Of a stretch of DNA of 64,000 nt, positions 8,141-17,603 are shown one piece after another (the stretch's first letter is position 1; every line of letters starts with the position of its first letter). Position numbers and translations under genes: made by a program. The DNA lies in IMG/VR virus record IMGVR_UViG_3300042906_000857, positions 67,297 through 131,296 of that record, one strand, 5' to 3'. Source of the DNA: a virus. The notes beneath the pieces were generated by a model. That model did no database searches. It saw only the letters and a program-made list of their open reading frames with translations, and was not told the origin of the DNA.

Positions 8141-9223
8141 TTATTTGTAAGAGAAGTCACACATTATACGAGTTGGATAACCATCACCACCTTGCGTATC
8201 ACGAATGTTTAGTTTTAGAATATATTTCTTTGTTTCAATTTCCATATCTATGCGTTTACCTGAACCACTTTTTCCGCCGTAGTAAACCATACATGATGAT
8301 GGTGTGGCTGCATCTTCCATATAATTTTTATCTATCTCTGTGGATTTAATCTCACTACTTAATTTATGTACAACATGATAACCGTGGCCGATGCCAGATA
8401 TCAGAAACTTTTTCAGTGAATTTCTTTGTTTAGAATTCATTGTTTTCCAAACATCTTCAACCAATGGTTTTTTTAGATTGCCATTGTATATGTCACAAAA
8501 TAATGCGGGAGTTATATTAAACATCTTTAATAGTTTTAATCCATCCGCATTTTTAATCACACCACTTTTTATTTCTGTTGGTGACAGAACAGTTTTAATA
8601 CCCACATTAAAAAATGTGACGGTTGTACCCAATTTCAAACTCAAATAAACAATATTCTTTTTACCATCAGTTAACGTAAGGTCTGTAACAATCGGCCCTA
8701 AATTGTTATCACTAACTGGAATCTGTGATGAAATCAAAACGTCAGGAGAAAAAACTAAAGGCCGTCTATTGTTTAATTCTCCGACTTCTTTAATATCCAA
8801 ACTTTTCCATTTTCTGAGTTTGTAAGTTTCTGATATATCTTCTATGGCCTTACGAGATTTTTCATCAGTAACAGGTTCACCGTTCCACCATTGACGTATA
8901 TCATTTGCAAAAATGCCTTCAAAAGCATTACCTTTGTTGGCAACACCACGGCCACCTGATGAACCATTGCCAAACTTCATTGACACTTTTGTTGCTTTGG
9001 CTTTGGTTTTGATATCTTTAAGTTCTATATCTCCTTGGAGACTTCGACTTATGTTTATGCCTGCTAATTTTGCAGGATCAATATTGATTGGACTATCAAC
9101 TTTAGGAAATTTAGATTTGACATAGGCAAAAATAGCAATAATCTCATCAACCTTACTTTTGTCACCAGTTTTTAAGGTGGTCTTTATTTCTACGGCTGAT
9201 GTTGGAAAAAATGTATATGCCAT
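8141..9223 (-). CDS. Conserved hypothetical phage protein
   Basis: This 360-residue soluble protein contains GGRGVANKGNAFEGIFANDI near residues 90-109 and a block DLTLTDGKKNIVYLSLKLG near residues 182-200. An Asp, a beta-hairpin and an SLK triplet in this order resemble the D-(E/S)xK core of PD-(D/E)xK nucleases, but the match is weak. A 7/8 late-promoter-like GATAAATA lies about 20 nt upstream. A nuclease or DNA-end function is possible; I do not assign one. Confidence 0.6.
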   Translation of the reverse strand: MAYTFFPTSAVEIKTTLKTGDKSKVDEIIAIFAYVKSKFPKVDSPINIDPAKLAGINISRSLQGDIELKDIKTKAKATKVSMKFGNGSSGGRGVANKGNAFEGIFANDIRQWWNGEPVTDEKSRKAIEDISETYKLRKWKSLDIKEVGELNNRRPLVFSPDVLISSQIPVSDNNLGPIVTDLTLTDGKKNIVYLSLKLGTTVTFFNVGIKTVLSPTEIKSGVIKNADGLKLLKMFNITPALFCDIYNGNLKKPLVEDVWKTMNSKQRNSLKKFLISGIGHGYHVVHKLSSEIKSTEIDKNYMEDAATPSSCMVYYGGKSGSGKRIDMEIETKKYILKLNIRDTQGGDGYPTRIMCDFSYK

Positions 9224-9246
9224 TTGTAGTGTTCAAATAGAAGTAT

Positions 9247-10353
9247 TTATCTAATAATTTGAATCTCTTTTCCAGAAGTCCAAATCTCCAATTCGTCACG
9301 CAATCGACCTTCATTGTGGAGTGTAACATATCGGTTGACGGCTTTGTTTCTCCACCATTCAATCAAGTTTACCAGTTTGTGTTTTTCATAGTTTTCACCA
9401 GGAATAAGCACGTCCGTCTTACAAGTCACATAATCAACCATGTTTTTAAAACCATAGTCACTGATATAATATCTCTTTTGTTCTGTCAACCCTTTTGCCT
9501 TGAGAATCGTTGCTGAGAATGTGTCCCCTTCAGGAGTACCTTTAAGTGCAAGCTTGGTTAATGAAATAATCTTCATAGAGATTTTAAGTTTCTTACTAGA
9601 AGCATCATCCTCAACCAAAGGTCCAACTCTATCTTGCACATAATCACGTAAATCCGAATATGGTTTACCGTGCATCATAGGCAAAAAGTCACTGTCTGTC
9701 AAGCCTTTGTAACGAATATATGGTTTCATTCCGTCATATTGTGATACGGTCTTTGAACTGCCATACAAAGATGTTGTTTCAAAGAGACAAAGATTCATGC
9801 CATATTTCTTATTAACAATCTCACGTACCTCATGTGAGGTACAAATTGCAGCCAGTAGTTTGCCGCCGAGATAATTGTATCCAAATGGTTGTGCAGGAAC
9901 AATAACAAAACCCATCATTGCGGAATCATTGAATCGTTTACCCCATGCAGGTTGTTGTGTGAATACTTGGCCAAGTGTATCATTACGTGGTTTACAATTA
10001 ATCACTGGTGAACCCAAACGTATGAAACCAACAAACTTTCCAGTAGTAGTTTCTTTGACAGCCAAACGAATTTGGCGGCCAACAGGTGCAATATTAACGT
10101 GTGAACTGGTAATGTTCAACAAGTTGTTCCATGTTTCACCATCAATCTCACACACCTCAAAGTTCATGTCTTTTGGATGCATTGTGAAGTTACTGAATAA
10201 ATCTTCTTCCAGTGGAAACAAGGGATTACTCGGTAATTCTGAAAGTGAATTCAATTTCTGGTCACGCATGTATTCATCAATGCGGTCAAAGTTACCAAAG
10301 TAATCTTCAAAAGCATTGGCACAATGTACTGCGTCTTTAAATTCTAATTTCAT
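9247..10353 (-). CDS. DUF4338/DruA-like protein, paralogue 1
   Basis: This 368-residue protein is recognised by FGYNYLGGKLLAAI (157-170), ETTSLYGSSK (192-201) and SQYDGM (204-209). The same three blocks in the same order occur in the protein at 36410-37681. The pattern resembles phage members of the DUF4338 family, which also includes Druantia DruA, but I could not run a profile search. N-terminal halves differ between the paralogues. The 3-prime end of gp41 lies immediately upstream (4-nt overlap), so it is co-transcribed with the replicative helicase. No biochemical function is established. Confidence 0.6.
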   Translation of the reverse strand: MKLEFKDAVHCANAFEDYFGNFDRIDEYMRDQKLNSLSELPSNPLFPLEEDLFSNFTMHPKDMNFEVCEIDGETWNNLLNITSSHVNIAPVGRQIRLAVKETTTGKFVGFIRLGSPVINCKPRNDTLGQVFTQQPAWGKRFNDSAMMGFVIVPAQPFGYNYLGGKLLAAICTSHEVREIVNKKYGMNLCLFETTSLYGSSKTVSQYDGMKPYIRYKGLTDSDFLPMMHGKPYSDLRDYVQDRVGPLVEDDASSKKLKISMKIISLTKLALKGTPEGDTFSATILKAKGLTEQKRYYISDYGFKNMVDYVTCKTDVLIPGENYEKHKLVNLIEWWRNKAVNRYVTLHNEGRLRDELEIWTSGKEIQIIR

Positions 10354-11741
10354 ACTTTAAAGTCATTAAAAGATTTCTTTTGTGGTCGTTCACGTTCACC
10401 AAATGTATTCAGTGGTTTGTTTTGGCCAGCATCAACAATATCATTTTGTGCTGATTGTTCAACATCATATAATCTCATCTTTGCACGGTCAACACCAAGT
10501 GTGAATCTTTTATATAGTGTTGGATCATTATATCGATTCTTCAATTGCTTAACCATAATTTGACCAAGTTCTTCCAGTTCTTCGGAAGAAATCAAAGCAA
10601 ACATCAAATCTGCTGTCGCTGGCAAACCAAAAGACTCACTGGTATCTTCGAGTCCTGGGTCAGAACTTGAAAAACCGGATCTTGTGGTTTGAGTTGCAGA
10701 TACAATTGGTACTCCGAATTCAACTGCAAGGCCACGCAATTCTTCAGCAATGGCCTTGACGTAGGTGTAACTGTTAACATTGGCACCGGCTTTGATTCTG
10801 GACGAACAGCAAATATTAAGATAATCAATAAAGATAATATCAGGTACGAAAGACTTTTTAAGATTAAGTTCATTCAATAATGTCCTAAAGTGTGTGGCCG
10901 AAGCTGATGCAGTAGGATACTCTTTGATAATTAATTTGCCTACGGTTTTCTCACGTAGTTTTGCAATTTTCTTATCGTACATATCTTTAGGTAAGTTGAC
11001 CAGGTCATCAATCGTTACGTTCAAGAGGTTTGCATCAATACGTTCAGCAATTCTTTCTTCCGCCATTTCCATGGTGATATAGAGTACGTTCTTGCCTTGT
11101 ACCATACAACCGGCAGCAACGTGACACATGAACAATGATTTACCAACACCGGTACCTGCAAGAGCAATGTTAAGTGTCTTTGCAGGTAAACCACCTTTGG
11201 TAATCTTGTTGAAGAAATCTAAATCAAAAGGAATACGTTCTTCTTTTCTGTGGTAGAATTCATATCGTTCCTCAGCATTTTCCAAATAGTCATGGCCAAC
11301 AGAACTGTCAAAACTAATTGATAGTGCATCAGATAAGATTTTAGGTATTGAACCTTTGTCATTTACTTTATCTTTTCCATCAAGAATTGAGATAGAACCC
11401 AACACAGCATTATAGATTGCCTTTTCTTGGCAAAACTTTTCTGTCTTATCTACCAGCCATTCAATCTTGGAATGTTCATCTTTGGCTTTGACAATTTCTT
11501 TAATGCAAATGTCACAGCGTTCTAGTTCATCTTCTGTAAGATTACGTTTGTCTCTGACAGCCAATTCAATTGCTTCAATTGTTGGTGTCGAGTTATAAGT
11601 TTCAGTAAACGATGATATTTCGTTAAAAATTACTTTGTCGGTTCTGTCCGTGAAATACTCATCTTTAATGAAAGGTAGTACTTTACGTAAATATTCTTCA
11701 TTGTAAATCAGATTCTTGAGAATCGTTTGTTCCAGCCTCAT
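10350..11741 (-). CDS. 41: Replicative DNA helicase-primase subunit gp41 (DnaB-like)
   Basis: This 463-residue DnaB/gp41-family helicase moves 5-prime to 3-prime on the lagging strand. The Walker A GTGVGKS is at 196-202, followed by LYITMEMAEERIAERID and a Walker B IIFIDYLN. The N-terminal 130 residues form the helical domain used for primase and loader contacts. I start at the ATG at 11741 (MRLEQTILKNLIY) because the codon before it is TTG. The start lies 44 nt inside the preceding small gene, so the two are translationally coupled. Confidence 0.93.
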   Translation of the reverse strand: MRLEQTILKNLIYNEEYLRKVLPFIKDEYFTDRTDKVIFNEISSFTETYNSTPTIEAIELAVRDKRNLTEDELERCDICIKEIVKAKDEHSKIEWLVDKTEKFCQEKAIYNAVLGSISILDGKDKVNDKGSIPKILSDALSISFDSSVGHDYLENAEERYEFYHRKEERIPFDLDFFNKITKGGLPAKTLNIALAGTGVGKSLFMCHVAAGCMVQGKNVLYITMEMAEERIAERIDANLLNVTIDDLVNLPKDMYDKKIAKLREKTVGKLIIKEYPTASASATHFRTLLNELNLKKSFVPDIIFIDYLNICCSSRIKAGANVNSYTYVKAIAEELRGLAVEFGVPIVSATQTTRSGFSSSDPGLEDTSESFGLPATADLMFALISSEELEELGQIMVKQLKNRYNDPTLYKRFTLGVDRAKMRLYDVEQSAQNDIVDAGQNKPLNTFGERERPQKKSFNDFKV

Positions 11742-12021
11742 CAATAATATCCTGTTCTATGTTACCCGACATAATTTCAACCAATAAATCACCCAAATAA
11801 TCTTTGAAGTCTATGTCCTTCTCCAACTTGGATGGTTTCTTAACTGTTGATTCTAACACATCATAAGCAAAAAGTAAATGCATTAACTCATCTTCTTCCT
11901 TAAATTTAACTTTACCATATTTGAAAATGGTATCTTTATAAGGACCTTCTAATAGTTTAATGTGTACCGTAGTCTTATCATCCTTGGGATAGATGAAACA
12001 GTAATCTAAACCTTCAATCAT
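11698..12021 (-). CDS. Conserved hypothetical between uvsX and 41
   Basis: This 107-residue acidic protein starts MIEGLDYCFIYPKDDKTTVHIKLLEGPYKD, suggesting a small beta-barrel-like N-terminus, followed by a charged helical C-terminus. It begins immediately after the uvsX stop and overlaps the start of gp41 by 44 nt. This position makes a replication/recombination accessory role plausible. No known motif is visible. A T4 head completion or loader role is not supported. Confidence 0.75.
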   Translation of the reverse strand: MIEGLDYCFIYPKDDKTTVHIKLLEGPYKDTIFKYGKVKFKEEDELMHLLFAYDVLESTVKKPSKLEKDIDFKDYLGDLLVEIMSGNIEQDIIDEAGTNDSQESDLQ

Positions 12022-13098
12022 TTAAACACCATTCATAGTTGCAACGTCAAAAGTTTGGTCAATATCGGTTTCCATAATATTGCCTGCGGAGATGCAGTAC
12101 TTTTCTTCGATGAAATCCCTAAAGGATTTTTGTTTTAGAATTGGCATCCAGAATTCTTTAGTATCAGTTTCTTTGATACGATATTTTTTTTCTTGAACTT
12201 CACCAGTATCTACGTTACATTGAGAGTACCAACCATTTGTTGGTTTAACCACATGCTTGGATTCCAATGCAATGTCAAGTAAGCCAGACCAAGTGCTAAT
12301 ACCGCCATCATAAGATACAGTAACAGGTATTTTAGATTTTTCTTTAACATAACGGGATTTTTCTACGTTGATAATAAAATTATAACCAACGACTTCTGTA
12401 CCTTCTTTTTCTTGTTGACGGCCAATAATGAAAATATTATCGGCAGAATAATAACTTCCTGTACCACCACCAACGATGGCTTTCGGGAACATACCAATTT
12501 CCATATAAGTGTGATTCACCACAATCATTGGAATATCTTTCAGATTCAAGTGTGGTGTTACCATACGGAACAAAGATTTAACTTGTTTAGCACGAGACAT
12601 ATCAGCCACAGATTTTTCTGCTAAGGCATCTTCAACTTCTTTTTTGGATGCCAGATTACCAATCGAATCGATAATGATAATCAACTTATCACCACGTTCT
12701 AGGTTGGTCAATTGTGACATTACATCGAACTTCAATTGTTCAATGTCAGTAAGAGGAGTATGAAGAACACGATTAGTGTCAATGCCGAAGGAATCGAAAT
12801 AAGATTGAGGAGTGCCAAACTCAGAGTCATAAAACAAAAGTGCAGCTTCTGGATATTTGTCCAAGTAAGATTTTGCCATCAATAAAGAGAACGCTGTCTT
12901 AAAGTGTTTTGATGGACCTGCCCACATGGTAAGACCAGGAGTTAAGCCACCGTCTAACTTGCCTGAAAGTGCCACGTTGATAATTGGCACTGCTGTTGGA
13001 ATCATGTCTTTGGCATTGAAGAACTTTGATTTAGATAAAATAGCAGAGTCTTTGATACTACTATTCTTTTTGATTTTTTCCAATATACTCATATTCAT
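12022..13098 (-). CDS. uvsX: UvsX RecA-like recombinase
   Basis: This 358-residue strand-exchange protein has a P-loop GPSKHFKT at 61-68, the same unusual form (GPSKxFKx) as T4 UvsX. Walker B is LIIIIDSIGNL, and the L2/monomer-interface region contains GGGTGSYYSADNIFIIGR. It coats ssDNA with help from UvsY (43960) to drive recombination-dependent replication. The start is ATGAATATGAGT just after the stop of the membrane-protein gene. Confidence 0.95.
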   Translation of the reverse strand: MNMSILEKIKKNSSIKDSAILSKSKFFNAKDMIPTAVPIINVALSGKLDGGLTPGLTMWAGPSKHFKTAFSLLMAKSYLDKYPEAALLFYDSEFGTPQSYFDSFGIDTNRVLHTPLTDIEQLKFDVMSQLTNLERGDKLIIIIDSIGNLASKKEVEDALAEKSVADMSRAKQVKSLFRMVTPHLNLKDIPMIVVNHTYMEIGMFPKAIVGGGTGSYYSADNIFIIGRQQEKEGTEVVGYNFIINVEKSRYVKEKSKIPVTVSYDGGISTWSGLLDIALESKHVVKPTNGWYSQCNVDTGEVQEKKYRIKETDTKEFWMPILKQKSFRDFIEEKYCISAGNIMETDIDQTFDVATMNGV

Positions 13099-13101
13099 CC
13101 T

Positions 13102-14130
13102 TTAAAATTTACCACCATCCATATCACGTTTTTCTCTAAACGAATATGATGCATCATAGTCATACTTAGGTTCCAGTTTTTTGTGTTGTTCATTACTTTT
13201 ACCTATTGGTGGTATAGACTCACCACTCATACCATCGATAACAATATTGTCTATGTTTTCTTTATCAATTTCTACTGTATCTTTCTTAATAACAACTTCT
13301 TCCTTCACTTCCTTTTTTTCTGGAACAGGTTCAACTGGTTTATCAATTGGCCAAATTTGTTCTTTGGAAATAAACACTTTCTTCGGTGAATTCATCAATG
13401 ACATATTAGCAGCAATCAATAACAAAATTGCCAACGGATCAAACACAACAATGATTAACAAAATAACCAATCGCACCGCTCTATCTACAAATTCCGAATC
13501 TGACTTTTCATCATAGACCAATGCTGCAATGTATTTTATTGGTCCAATATCAGCCTCTACCTTTTTGAACTCATTAGATATAGGTGAACGTTCTTCGGAG
13601 TACTTAGCAAGAACTTCCTGTGACTGTTTAATTTCTTGCAATATTCTAATACGGTCTTTCTGTTGGGAACGGCGAATTGCTTGCGCTTTATCGGTACCCT
13701 TTTCATCCGTTGTTCGACCCATCGTTTGGTCCACAACTTCATCATACTGTTTAATTGCCTTACGATTAACATCAATGTTCTCCTTCTCGGTCTTTATTCT
13801 TTCATCCAATACTGCAAGTCTTTCAACTAACGGTGCATTATCAACAGAATGTTCCAAGTGTGCCTTGGACAAGTAACCAAATATACCCATCGAGGTAATC
13901 AACATCAAAATTATTGTTGCTATGGACAAATAAGATTTCATAAAGAATGGTGATGTTGTCCAGTTACGATACAACCAAGACACGGTCACCAGTTTTGCTA
14001 AACCTAAAGTTCCACCCATCAACACCACTGGCCAAAATGCACCAGGGAAAATTGTTGCCAGTCCAACCACAGAGTAATATTCAGCAACTACTGATAATGC
14101 AATTGCAGTAAAGAAGGTTAAAAATATCAT
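13102..14130 (-). CDS. Multi-pass membrane protein with coiled coil
   Basis: This 342-residue protein has two or three hydrophobic helices in the first 90 residues. A long charged, probably coiled-coil stretch follows (about 95-195). A further hydrophobic segment (about 217-245, LVILLIIVVFDPLAILLLIAA) precedes a cytoplasmic, Pro/Lys-rich tail. The layout resembles DUF4407-like inner-membrane proteins of T4-like aquatic phages. It overlaps gp43 by 4 nt and precedes uvsX, so it is transcribed with replication genes. It could tether replication to the membrane or act in exclusion; neither is shown. Confidence 0.75.
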   Translation of the reverse strand: MIFLTFFTAIALSVVAEYYSVVGLATIFPGAFWPVVLMGGTLGLAKLVTVSWLYRNWTTSPFFMKSYLSIATIILMLITSMGIFGYLSKAHLEHSVDNAPLVERLAVLDERIKTEKENIDVNRKAIKQYDEVVDQTMGRTTDEKGTDKAQAIRRSQQKDRIRILQEIKQSQEVLAKYSEERSPISNEFKKVEADIGPIKYIAALVYDEKSDSEFVDRAVRLVILLIIVVFDPLAILLLIAANMSLMNSPKKVFISKEQIWPIDKPVEPVPEKKEVKEEVVIKKDTVEIDKENIDNIVIDGMSGESIPPIGKSNEQHKKLEPKYDYDASYSFREKRDMDGGKF

Positions 14131-16673
14131 CCAAAAAAGTCCTCAAGAGAATTAGTCTTTTCGATTTTCCATTTCATACAGTTTAGAATTACACGAATTG
14201 GTTCTACGAAAGATTTATCGAATTGTACATCATAATCTATGTAGTTGTCAAGCCCAAACTCTTTAGGAATCCTAGAAGGGAAAGAAATAACGGTATCTTT
14301 GAAGTGATTTGGCATCTTCAAATAGGCAAACTTAATCTTTTCACCTTCTTGGATTATCTGGTACTTCTTTTCAAGTCCCATTGCTTTTAAGTGGTGATTA
14401 TAAAGTATGGCACCTTTCACATGAATTGGTGTACCTTTTTTGTACATCATTACCGAATCTGAATATGTGCTAAGCCCATTCAATCCACGAGGGAAAGAAA
14501 TTTCTTCTGGTGGTAACTTCTTAAATTCTTCTCTGAAATCACTAATAAACTTCTGTACATCATTCTCGGTACCAGTCATCATCAACTTAATAACCTGTTT
14601 CATCTTCTCACGAATAGCAGAAGGTGTGGATGATTTAATCATTTCCAAACCCATGACTTTCATGTGAGGTTCAGCATACTGAACACCTTCGTTATTATAC
14701 ACATTTAGAATGTATCGTTTCTTGGCAGTCCACACACCTTTGTCCGAAAGACCTTCACGTTTCATTTGCATCTTTTGGTCATATGCATGTACATATTCGG
14801 CAAGTTCTTCATAAGACTTATCGATGTATGGTTGAATCTTATCTTCACACACACGGTCCATAAACTCAATAATCTTTTGTTTAGGCATACCGATTTGGCC
14901 ATCAACACCATAAACTTTATCAACCAGTTCACCAAGGCGCAAATAGATAGAATCGGTATCTGATGCAATAACATAATCAGCTTCAGTGCCGAGAAGTTTA
15001 TTCATGTAAGCATTAATCTTCGCCTCAATCCATCGAATGGATAACTGACCAGCAGAAGTAACACCCAATGCCATACGTAGGTCATAGAATCTAAAATACT
15101 GAGAACCAAGAGCACCATAAGCAGAGTTAAGTGAAACCTTCTTCGCCAATTGCAAGTTATTAAATCGAGCTACTCGTTTTTCAATCTCATATTTTTTAGA
15201 ATCATCTTTTTCATCTTCGTATTCCTGTTGTGCTTTCAACATCAACTTCTTAAACTTTTTACGATCTTCGTACATTTCAACCATCATGTTTGGAAGAAAG
15301 CCTTGAATGTCTGTGCGAAAGAATTGACCGTTCGGTGTTAGTGTAACGTTTTCTAGTTTGGATGTATCAACAGATTTTGATAACATCTTATCAACAGAAA
15401 CACCAGAAGAAATGATTTCACGCATTTCAGGTGTATAGTTTTGAGGTTCAATTAGTGTCTCAGGTGAAACATTATATTGCATCATCAAATGTGGATATAG
15501 ACTGTTCAAGTCGAAACTGGCAACCCAATGATGTAAACCTGTTTGCACCTCTTTAACATATGCGCCTTCGAATGCTGCGTCTTTGTCCTGTACGTCACGA
15601 GGTGGTACAATAATGTTCTTGTTCAATAAATGGTTATATGTCAGTGCATCCCACATACGTGTTTGTGCAAATACATCTTCGTAATTACATTTGGTATCGT
15701 ATGCAAGAGTTAAAGCCAATTCAATCAACTTCAACTTATCTTCCAGCTTCAGAATCAACTTAACGTCTTTAATGTTGTATTCAATAAACTTCTGATAGTT
15801 TAAACGATACAAGGCATGAAGGTTATCATATTCATCATATGAAATCTTACCTTCACCAAGTTCAACTTGAGCAATATTATCCAAACGATAGGATTCTTGT
15901 GACTTACCACCTGGTGCATACCATTTGTATAATTCAATATAGTCAAGTGATTCAACACCAACAAGTGAGTATGCAATTAACATACGACCATTGATATTGG
16001 TTTTGCGTTCTGAGATATATTTCCACGGAGATAAATTTCTAGCTTCATCTTCACCTAGAATCTTACGAAAACGATTCACCAAATATGGAATATCAAAGAA
16101 CTTAGTATTCCAACCGGTAATCACATCAGGACATTTTGCCATCCAGAGTTGTAAGAACTTTTTACATAAAGACCATTCATCTTTACATTTGACATACATC
16201 TCATCACCTTGCGTCACATAGTCACCACAACCAAACACATAAGTTTGGCCATTGGTGTATGTTATAGCAATTGCAGTGATAGGTTCATTTGCAAGATAAG
16301 GATCAGGGAAACCATTTTCTGAACCAACCTCAATATCGACAATGCCAATTAAAATCTTTTCTTGGTCCCAGTCAACCATCTTTTTGTGTTGATCGGCAAT
16401 GAATGCATATTCATATCTGGTGTTGCCATAGATTTTAACTCCACCTTGTACATTCGCAAACTGCTTAACGTAATCTCTTGCCTCGTGAATACCATCGAAT
16501 GTCTTTTTGTCGAGGTACTGGCCATTCAAAGTTTTGTAATTGGTTTCACGCTTTGATGGAATGTATAAAGACGGATCATAATCAATCCGTTGTTTAATTC
16601 TTTTACCATCCATCACACCACGGTAAAGAATCTTACCGCCGATACTCTGAACGTTTGTGTAGAAATTTGCCAT
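14127..16673 (-). CDS. 43: Family B DNA polymerase gp43
   Basis: This 848-residue replicative polymerase has exonuclease motif I VDIEVGS near 112, exo III-like YNIKDVKLI, polymerase motif A DLNSLYP near 394, motif B KKVSLNSAYGALGSQ, and motif C ASDTDSIYL near 572. The C-terminal tail would bind the gp45 clamp. The reading frame is intact, with no intein or split. The start overlaps the stop of the LSm-like gene by one base. Length is slightly below T4 gp43 (898). Confidence 0.97.
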   Translation of the reverse strand: MANFYTNVQSIGGKILYRGVMDGKRIKQRIDYDPSLYIPSKRETNYKTLNGQYLDKKTFDGIHEARDYVKQFANVQGGVKIYGNTRYEYAFIADQHKKMVDWDQEKILIGIVDIEVGSENGFPDPYLANEPITAIAITYTNGQTYVFGCGDYVTQGDEMYVKCKDEWSLCKKFLQLWMAKCPDVITGWNTKFFDIPYLVNRFRKILGEDEARNLSPWKYISERKTNINGRMLIAYSLVGVESLDYIELYKWYAPGGKSQESYRLDNIAQVELGEGKISYDEYDNLHALYRLNYQKFIEYNIKDVKLILKLEDKLKLIELALTLAYDTKCNYEDVFAQTRMWDALTYNHLLNKNIIVPPRDVQDKDAAFEGAYVKEVQTGLHHWVASFDLNSLYPHLMMQYNVSPETLIEPQNYTPEMREIISSGVSVDKMLSKSVDTSKLENVTLTPNGQFFRTDIQGFLPNMMVEMYEDRKKFKKLMLKAQQEYEDEKDDSKKYEIEKRVARFNNLQLAKKVSLNSAYGALGSQYFRFYDLRMALGVTSAGQLSIRWIEAKINAYMNKLLGTEADYVIASDTDSIYLRLGELVDKVYGVDGQIGMPKQKIIEFMDRVCEDKIQPYIDKSYEELAEYVHAYDQKMQMKREGLSDKGVWTAKKRYILNVYNNEGVQYAEPHMKVMGLEMIKSSTPSAIREKMKQVIKLMMTGTENDVQKFISDFREEFKKLPPEEISFPRGLNGLSTYSDSVMMYKKGTPIHVKGAILYNHHLKAMGLEKKYQIIQEGEKIKFAYLKMPNHFKDTVISFPSRIPKEFGLDNYIDYDVQFDKSFVEPIRVILNCMKWKIEKTNSLEDFFG

Positions 16674-16981
16674 TAACCTGTGATAATTTGTGTTGAAGGT
16701 AATACGATACCTGAACCGAAAATTTGTTTGTAGTTACTAATAAAATCTTCAGCGGGAACATAGGAGTATACAACATGTTTCTTAGCAATTACAAGCTCTT
16801 GATCCGTTTTTTGTTCAGCGTGTAGTGGGAATGGTGCAAAACCTACGTTAGGTTGTCCGTCTTTGCCACGTACCACAGCAATACCAACAGTGTTCATTAA
16901 AATTAAAGATGTTTCATCCTCACCAACTTTTTCGGCAAGAACATCTTCACCAGTAATTAATTTAATTGCAATAATATCCAT
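16673..16981 (-). CDS. Small beta-rich conserved protein (LSm-like), paralogue 1
   Basis: This 102-residue protein starts IAIKLITGEDVLAEKVGEDE and contains a beta-strand pattern and a C-terminal SNYKQIFGSGIVLP. The arrangement (short strand, GEDV turn, long strands) resembles an Sm/LSm barrel. The protein at 42128 has a comparable N-terminus (IKIVRFKDGLDVICD). A strong Shine-Dalgarno AGGAG precedes the ATG. It leads the gp43 operon. RNA binding is a guess from fold resemblance. Confidence 0.7.
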   Translation of the reverse strand: MDIIAIKLITGEDVLAEKVGEDETSLILMNTVGIAVVRGKDGQPNVGFAPFPLHAEQKTDQELVIAKKHVVYSYVPAEDFISNYKQIFGSGIVLPSTQIITG

Positions 16982-17010
16982 TTTTTTTATCTCCTAATGT
17001 TTACAGAATA

Positions 17011-17018
17011 CATAAATA
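17011..17018 (+). promoter_or_regulatory. Possible late promoter for the plus-strand module
   Basis: CATAAATA on the plus strand matches the T4 late box TATAAATA at 7 of 8 positions and lies about 120 nt before the first plus-strand gene. Other CATAAATA boxes precede virion genes in this window. No better plus-strand promoter was found here. Confidence 0.4.
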
Positions 17019-17023
17019 CATAT

Positions 17024-17058
17024 ATGGTCGAAATTTTGACACCAAGTTCATCGACCAT
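17024..17058. promoter_or_regulatory. Perfect inverted repeat in the divergent intergenic region
   Basis: ATGGTCGA and TCGACCAT form an 8-bp stem around a 19-nt loop. It lies between the divergent gp43 unit and the plus-strand module, downstream of the minus-strand promoter, so it would be in the 5'UTR of that unit. It may be an operator or an mRNA hairpin. Confidence 0.5.
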
Positions 17059-17073
17059 CAACGTTACACCGTT

Positions 17074-17102
17074 ATTATACATCATGCAGTAATAAAAGGC
17101 AA
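17074..17102 (-). promoter_or_regulatory. Sigma70-like promoter for the LSm-like/gp43 unit
   Basis: TTGCCT (17102-17097), 17-bp spacer, TATAAT (17079-17074) on the minus strand. The expected start near 17067 gives an 85-nt leader carrying the inverted repeat at 17024-17058. Confidence 0.6.
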
Positions 17103-17135
17103 CAAGCTAATTAGGCAAATTTAAAAGGAATAAAA

Positions 17136-17603
17136 ATGTTCAAAAAGTTACCAGTGTTGGTTCTTTTTGTTATGGTTTCATCATCAGTGGTCGCACAATC
17201 CGACCCTATCGTAACTGATTCGACTTCTAAAAGTTCAGTAACCTCCACTAGTGAGACTACTGTAAAATCACCACCACCTTCAGCAATTGCTCCAGGTATC
17301 ACTGTAATCAACAACGATGTTTGTGCTGTGGCTGCTTCTGGCGCTGTACAAACACAAATCCTAGGCATCTCCGTAGGCGGAACTGCAAGAGATTACAATT
17401 GTGAACGTATTAAGTTATCCAAAAACCTGTATGATATGGGTATGAAGGTTGCTGCGGTTGCTTCACTTTGCCAAGACCGTAGGGTTTTTGATGCAATGAT
17501 GAATGCTGGCACACCTTGTCCTGTTGATGGCAAGATTGGTTCTGAAGCCAAAGTGGTTTGGGAATCCGACCCATCACGTATACCTAAACCCGTTAAAGAA
17601 TGA
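17136..17603 (+). CDS. Exported conserved protein 1 of the plus-strand module
   Basis: This 155-residue protein has a clear signal peptide (KK charge, LPVLVLFVMVSSSVVA, cleavage near AQ at 20-22) and then a Ser/Thr/Pro-rich linker (about 24-50). A compact C-terminal domain has four Cys (near DVC, YNC, LCQD, PCP), suggesting disulfides in the periplasm. The block GAVQTQILGISVGGTARDYNCERIKLSKNLYDMG resembles conserved proteins of T4-like aquatic phages, from memory. The ribosome site is AAAAGGAA. Its stop overlaps the next start (ATGA). Confidence 0.7.
   Translation: MFKKLPVLVLFVMVSSSVVAQSDPIVTDSTSKSSVTSTSETTVKSPPPSAIAPGITVINNDVCAVAASGAVQTQILGISVGGTARDYNCERIKLSKNLYDMGMKVAAVASLCQDRRVFDAMMNAGTPCPVDGKIGSEAKVVWESDPSRIPKPVKE

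Noticed and set aside
17036-17041. TTGACA on the plus strand upstream of the plus-strand module
   Set aside because: No acceptable -10 box at 16-18 bp; the sequence is inside the hairpin loop at 17024-17058.
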